A DNA stretch of 17,796 bases, from the NCBI GenBank assembly GCA_036794395.1, contig DAIRGS010000146.1, forward strand, positions 1 to 17,796, given 5' to 3'. Made by a program: the position numbers and the translations under genes. Positions 14,669-17,796 of this stretch are shown here, one piece after another. This DNA is from DASXMX01 sp036794395 (lineage in GTDB: Bacteria; Planctomycetota; Phycisphaerae; Tepidisphaerales; Tepidisphaeraceae). Numbering within the stretch: position 1 is the first letter of the stretch; each line of letters begins with the position of its first letter. The notes beneath the pieces are model-generated. The model saw only the letters and a program-made list of their open reading frames with translations. It searched no databases and was not told the DNA's origin.

Positions 14669-15361
14669 TCAGGCTTTCGCGATCGCTGCGTTGGAGATGT
14701 CGGTTACGACCTTGCGGAGGAGTTCCCACGTCTCGCGGTGGTAATGCTCGGGGATGTCGATGCGCTGGCCTTCCTTGTAACGACCGATGGCCCCCGCTTT
14801 GGATTCGTACGTCTTGCTCGCGACGCCCCGGTTGTGAACGAGCACGTCGCGCGACGCCTTTGCCTCGGCGATTTTGCCGATCTCGTCTTGCGTTGGGCAG
14901 CCAAGTTTGGCCTTGTCCTCAAGGTACTCGAACCAGCCGGTGGGACGGTCGTACAGGATCTCGTTCACTTCCTTGCTCACCACGCGCGATGTGATCGCGT
15001 CCTTGTCAGGAGCATCCAACACGTCTTTGAATTCTACCTTTTTGCCGCTGAGGTTCTTGGGATACGTCATGAGCCAGAGGCGCAGCACGTGGAAAAAATA
15101 ATTCTCAAAAATTGCAACGAACTGCTGGAACGTCGCCTCGGCGAGTTGTTCCGCGACGTACCCTCGGGCTTTGCCGGCAAGATCGGCCTGGGTCGTCACG
15201 GTACCGGTACTCATATTGCGGATTGAAAATGTGTGGCCGGCCGCTATGACCCGACGGACAATGTCCCACGCGATCTTCGTATCCGTGTAGTAGTCGTGGG
15301 CTGCATTAAGGTCTGCCAGAACGCGGTCGCGCAGCGATGCGATATCGTCAGCGAGTGCCAT
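14669..15361 (-). CDS. RiboL-PSP-HEPN-like protein (putative HEPN ribonuclease)
   Basis: 230 aa from the ATG at 15361; the open frame continues 18 codons upstream into the previous gene, so the later start is preferred, though its ribosome site is weak. It is helical throughout. The key stretch is EAKASRDVLVHNRGVASKTY (166-185), with Arg171 and His176 forming the R-x4-H motif of HEPN domains. The phrasing RD..VHNxGV...Y resembles the RiboL-PSP-HEPN family. An earlier helix pair ATFQQFVAIFENYFFHVLRL (76-95) is typical of the same fold. Members of HEPN families with intact R-x4-6-H are often metal-independent RNases in toxin-antitoxin, abortive-infection and CRISPR systems; activity here is inferred. 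It is the last gene of a three-gene operon, 13 nt after the 80-aa gene. No N-terminal signal. The alternative is a non-catalytic HEPN adaptor. Confidence 0.82.
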   Translation of the reverse strand: MALADDIASLRDRVLADLNAAHDYYTDTKIAWDIVRRVIAAGHTFSIRNMSTGTVTTQADLAGKARGYVAEQLAEATFQQFVAIFENYFFHVLRLWLMTYPKNLSGKKVEFKDVLDAPDKDAITSRVVSKEVNEILYDRPTGWFEYLEDKAKLGCPTQDEIGKIAEAKASRDVLVHNRGVASKTYESKAGAIGRYKEGQRIDIPEHYHRETWELLRKVVTDISNAAIAKA

Positions 15362-15374
15362 GAAAACATTCCGA

Positions 15375-15617
15375 TTAGTGGACGCTGTCCAGAATGTTTT
15401 GCACTGCGGACGCATTAGCGCCGCGGCCGAGATTGATTACCGCGAGTTCCGGGGTGCCGTTCAGCGAAATAGCGTTCTCGTCAACCCAGTGATGAATTTG
15501 ATGGCGTTTGAGAAGCTCTTTGACCTCATCCAGCTGACTGACCGGCAGCATGATGTAAGGACCGGCGGTACCGTCGGTTGAAACGCTCAATCGCTGATGA
15601 GTTGTCGCATCGGTCAT
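15375..15617 (-). CDS. Small protein (80 aa) upstream of the HEPN gene
   Basis: 80 aa from the ATG at 15617, with AAAGGA about seven bases upstream; an upstream ATG at 15668 would add 17 mostly basic residues without a ribosome site. The order looks like beta-alpha-beta: YIMLPVSQLDEVKELLKRH (18-36), HHWVDENAISLNG (38-50), ELAVINLGRG (53-62), then ANASAVQNILDSV (63-75). The fold suggests a small ferredoxin-like or PII-like domain (inference only). I know of no named family. It sits between the 109-aa gene (72 nt upstream) and the HEPN gene (13 nt downstream). Tight spacing to a HEPN gene is what an antitoxin or partner subunit would show, though no DNA-binding motif is evident. Confidence 0.78.
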   Translation of the reverse strand: MTDATTHQRLSVSTDGTAGPYIMLPVSQLDEVKELLKRHQIHHWVDENAISLNGTPELAVINLGRGANASAVQNILDSVH

Positions 15618-15689
15618 CGTCTGATCCTTTCGGGTCTGCTTACGCTTAACTATGAAGTATAACGTCATTGGCTACTCCGTTGTCCCGGC

Positions 15690-16019
15690 TCAATTCGGAT
15701 TCGCCTCGGCCCGCAAACGCGTCAAGCGATTTGAGAGTCTTGCTTCGGCGGCGTTTAGAATGGGGTCGTAGGGAACGCCCGGCAATTCCTCGCCCTCGCT
15801 GCGGATGCGCATTTCCCAGCGGATCATGACTTCAAGGATCTGAGCCGTGTGCATTTCGGCGTAATCGCGATTGCCGAGCACGCCCTCGCCGCCCTCGGCC
15901 AATTCCATGATTTGATCGTAGATTTCCACCAACTCCTGGTCGGTCGATTCCATGACCTCGACGTCCCAGTCGTTCATGAGCTTCAGCAACTGCAGGCGGA
16001 ATTTTTCTGAGTCGATCAT
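15690..16019 (-). CDS. Small acidic hypothetical protein (109 aa), first gene of the HEPN operon
   Basis: 109 aa. The ATG at 16019 has a strong GAGGAG seven bases upstream. Predominantly helical and acidic: FRLQLLKLMNDWDVEVME (7-24), QELVEIYDQIMELAEGGEGV (28-47), HTAQILEVMIRWEMRIRS (57-74) and a basic last helix (NAAEARLSNRLTRLRAEANP, 89-108). Possible coiled-coil or helical bundle. No catalytic motif, signal peptide or membrane helix. Family unknown to me. It precedes the 80-aa gene by 72 nt on the same strand, so all three genes likely share a transcript starting near 16110. Confidence 0.72.
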   Translation of the reverse strand: MIDSEKFRLQLLKLMNDWDVEVMESTDQELVEIYDQIMELAEGGEGVLGNRDYAEMHTAQILEVMIRWEMRIRSEGEELPGVPYDPILNAAEARLSNRLTRLRAEANPN

Positions 16020-16112
16020 TTCTTTGCTCCTCTATGGCGATGCGCCTTTGGATCGCGGATGCACGCCAAGTGCCTTGTGGCTCAAAAGCGCGACCTGTCG
16101 CCACTTCGCGAC

Positions 16113-16141
16113 GATGTAGTGTAACAGAATCCGCGATTCAA
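16113..16141 (-). promoter_or_regulatory. Possible sigma-70-like promoter of the HEPN operon
   Basis: On the minus strand TTGAAT (16136-16141) is followed after 17 nt by TACATC (16113-16118), about 94 nt before the first start codon. Both hexamers match the consensus only in part, so this is a weak call. Confidence 0.3.
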
Positions 16142-16193
16142 TGTAAGGGTATTGTACGGTATCTGGGCAGGGTAACTGGTATAAATCGAAATA

Positions 16194-16808
16194 TTACGAT
16201 TTACTGCTCACAGATATTGGTTCAGTTTTTGGAATTGGGCTACCGCATTCGGGGCAGACGCCGCTGTTGTTGCCGGTGAGATTGTAGGAACAATTGGGGC
16301 AGCGATCGATGGAACGGTTCTTCCGCCAAAAACGACGTACCTCGACAGCAGGAAGTGTTGCTAGAACCAAAACGAGGAACCAGTAAGGAATGGTGACGGC
16401 CCACCAGAGTTCTTGTGCCGGAGGCGTATCCTGTTGCCATTTACCGTAATAGAACCGGAAGGCTAGCAGTTCGATGCGAAATGCTGACACATCTTTCTTT
16501 GTGGGGAAGGGGTCACGTGATTCTTCGCCCTTTTCCCAGACCCAGCCATCTTCAACATACGGCATGTAGATTTTGCGGAACACTTCTCGGCCTTTTATCG
16601 ACCGCCCCCGCACAAAGTTACTTATGGTGATCGCGCCGCCGCCCGACCAGAAATTCAGGTCGTGTCCTTTGACCCACTTCCCGTCTTCGCTCAAAAAAAT
16701 CCGCCTTAGATTCTCGGGAATGAAACGCGACCGCACCCAAATCACCACCGTCGCCACGCATAGCAGCAGAGACAGAAGGGACGCGATGGAAAGAATTCGA
16801 CGGCGCAC
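16194..16808 (-). CDS. Membrane protein with C-terminal zinc ribbon
   Basis: 204 aa. The N-terminus MRRRILSIASLLSLLLCVATVVIWVRS is a membrane anchor (helix about 7-26). A soluble stretch follows (about 30-130, many Trp/Tyr/Gly residues: LNFWSGGGAITISNF, FRFYYGKWQQD), then a second helix (136-155, WAVTIPYWFLVLVLATLPAV) and a cytoplasmic CPNC/CPEC zinc ribbon with Cys170, Cys173, Cys185 and Cys188 (phrase CPNCSYNLTGN). This build is very frequent and multi-copy in Planctomycetota; its function is unknown. The start is GTG at 16808, chosen because it gives the family N-terminus. There is no clear ribosome site, but TACAAT lies seven bases before the start, so a leaderless transcript is possible. 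Monocistronic. Confidence 0.88.
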   Translation of the reverse strand: MRRRILSIASLLSLLLCVATVVIWVRSRFIPENLRRIFLSEDGKWVKGHDLNFWSGGGAITISNFVRGRSIKGREVFRKIYMPYVEDGWVWEKGEESRDPFPTKKDVSAFRIELLAFRFYYGKWQQDTPPAQELWWAVTIPYWFLVLVLATLPAVEVRRFWRKNRSIDRCPNCSYNLTGNNSGVCPECGSPIPKTEPISVSSKS

Positions 16809-16949
16809 GGGTTGGATTGTACCACCGCGAATGAAATGGCCGGCCTTGCGGACGGCTCTCGATCACGGTCAACCGGGGCGATTGCATGTTCCCGATGCGG
16901 CACAGATGCGCTCGGGTGTGTTTCGCCCGAAGTCGATCGTTGCGAGGAT

Positions 16950-16986
16950 TTCGACCTTTGGTCGAACACAGCCGAGGGCGGCTGTG
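16950..16986. repeat. Two adjoining hairpins
   Basis: TTCGACC-TTT-GGTCGAA (16950-16966) is followed without a gap by CACAGCCG-AGGG-CGGCTGTG (16967-16986). Both stems are perfect (7 and 8 bp). The second matches the common planctomycete intergenic motif GGCACAGCCG...CGGCTGTG. It lies in the 287-nt divergent spacer between the zinc-ribbon gene and rarA, which otherwise shows no gene. Confidence 0.85.
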
Positions 16987-17083
16987 CCACACAATTCTGG
17001 ATTCGTTCCAAACGCGATTGTCCTGCACGTTTAACGCAACACGCGAGTCGGGACTTGAAAGCGCACCGCCGAGTGGAAATCCC

Positions 17084-17089
17084 TACAAT
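17084..17089 (+). promoter_or_regulatory. Possible -10 box for leaderless rarA
   Basis: TACAAT ends six bases before the ATG, so transcription would begin at or next to the start codon. No well-spaced -35 is seen (TTGAAA at 17055-17060 is 23 nt away). The zinc-ribbon gene on the other strand has the same layout (TACAAT, then seven bases, then GTG). Confidence 0.35.
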
Positions 17090-17095
17090 TCCGGG

Positions 17096-17796
17096 ATGGA
17101 CCTCTTCCACGAATCCCGGCAGAAGAATCTTGCCCGTGCGGCGCCACTTGCGGTTCGGATGCGTCCCCGGACGCTGGAGGAGTTTGTGGGGCAGGGGCAT
17201 TTTTTGGGGGCGGGGAAGTTGTTGCGGCGGATGTTGGAGGCGGATCGGTTGACGAGTGTGATTTTTTATGGGCCGCCGGGGACGGGGAAGACGACGTTGG
17301 CTCAGCTCGTGGCGGCTTACACGAAGAGCCACTTCGAGCAGGTGAATGCGGCGGCGGTGGGCGTGAAAGAGGTGCGGGGGATTCTGGACGCGGCTCGGGA
17401 GCGGTTGGGGAATTCGGGGGAGCGGACGGTTTTGTTTCTGGATGAGATTCACCGGTTCAATCGGGCGCAGCAGGATATTCTGCTTCCCGATGTGGAGGCG
17501 GGGCATATTCTGCTGGTGGGGGCGACGACGGAGAATCCGTTTTTTGCGATTAACTCGCCGCTGGTAAGCCGGAGCCAGATCTTTCAGTTTGCGCCGATTT
17601 CGGAGGAAGACATTCGAGTGCTGGTTGGGCGCGCGATTGGGGATGCGGAGCGCGGGTTTGGGAAGTTGAAGATTGAGCTGGACCCGGCGGCGTTGGATCT
17701 GTGGGCGACGATGTCGGATGGGGATGCGCGGCGGGCGTTGATGGCGCTGGAAGTGGCGGTGTTATCACTGCAAGCAGAGGGGGGGAGGGGCGGAGG
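17096..17796 (+). CDS. rarA: RarA/MgsA-type AAA+ recombination ATPase (partial, 3' end outside window)
   Basis: The first 233 codons of a protein usually about 430-450 aa. RarA (MgsA, Mgs1/WRNIP1 in eukaryotes) is a clamp-loader-like AAA+ ATPase acting at stalled replication forks. Seen: APLAVRMRPRTLEEFVGQ (16-33), Walker A GPPGTGKTT (59-67), Walker B FLDEIHRFN (114-122), sensor 1 GATTENPFF (142-150), the SPLVSRS stretch with the probable arginine finger Arg159, and sensor 2 GDARRAL (209-215). All catalytic motifs are present, so the gene is intact as far as visible. The ATG at 17096 has no Shine-Dalgarno, but TACAAT ends six bases before it, suggesting a leaderless message. It is divergent from the zinc-ribbon gene. 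The codon choice is strongly GC-rich. Confidence 0.96.
   Translation, partial: MDLFHESRQKNLARAAPLAVRMRPRTLEEFVGQGHFLGAGKLLRRMLEADRLTSVIFYGPPGTGKTTLAQLVAAYTKSHFEQVNAAAVGVKEVRGILDAARERLGNSGERTVLFLDEIHRFNRAQQDILLPDVEAGHILLVGATTENPFFAINSPLVSRSQIFQFAPISEEDIRVLVGRAIGDAERGFGKLKIELDPAALDLWATMSDGDARRALMALEVAVLSLQAEGGRGG

Overview
The window looks like a piece of a Planctomycetota genome, probably of the Phycisphaerae type. Three things point there, none of them proof: a Sig-70_X6-like ECF sigma factor divergent from a soluble Ser/Thr kinase with a TolB-N-like and TPR tail; a small membrane protein ending in a CPNCSYNLTG..CPEC zinc ribbon; and intergenic spaces crowded with several unrelated families of palindromic dispersed repeats. 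The sequence carries one 10-base run of N (3071-3080), so it comes from a draft or metagenome-derived assembly. No rRNA, tRNA, CRISPR array, intact transposase or integrase was seen.

Layout. 161-2023 (-): glmS, a complete housekeeping gene of amino-sugar synthesis. 2269-2859 (-) and 3212-5641 (+): a divergent ECF sigma factor and a kinase/TolB-N/TPR protein, a probable signalling pair. 5839-6357 (+): an orphan 172-aa protein followed by a hairpin. 6358-10683 is a gene-poor, repeat-rich stretch. It holds only a 115-aa HTH protein (7378-7725, -) and a secreted thioredoxin-fold protein (8237-9445, -) between copies of two composite repeats (here A and B), a telomere-like hexanucleotide inverted repeat and a 29-bp inverted repeat.

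10684-12229 (+): a two-gene overlapping operon of a phage Gp37/Gp68-type three-Cys protein and its partner TcmP, a methyltransferase-like protein. A convergent 123-aa gene follows (12270-12641, -). 12988-14358 (-): an APC-family permease starting with TTG, with related long inverted repeats on both sides. 14669-16019 (-): a compact three-gene operon (109-aa acidic protein, 80-aa protein, 230-aa RiboL-PSP-HEPN-like protein), a plausible toxin/defence-type module. 16194-16808 (-): the zinc-ribbon membrane protein. 17096-17796 (+): rarA (AAA+ recombination ATPase), cut by the window edge.

The candidates most worth following are the HEPN operon, the Gp37/Gp68-TcmP pair, and the repeated stem-loops with a constant GG-AGTA-CC core whose outer stems differ by compensated changes between copies.
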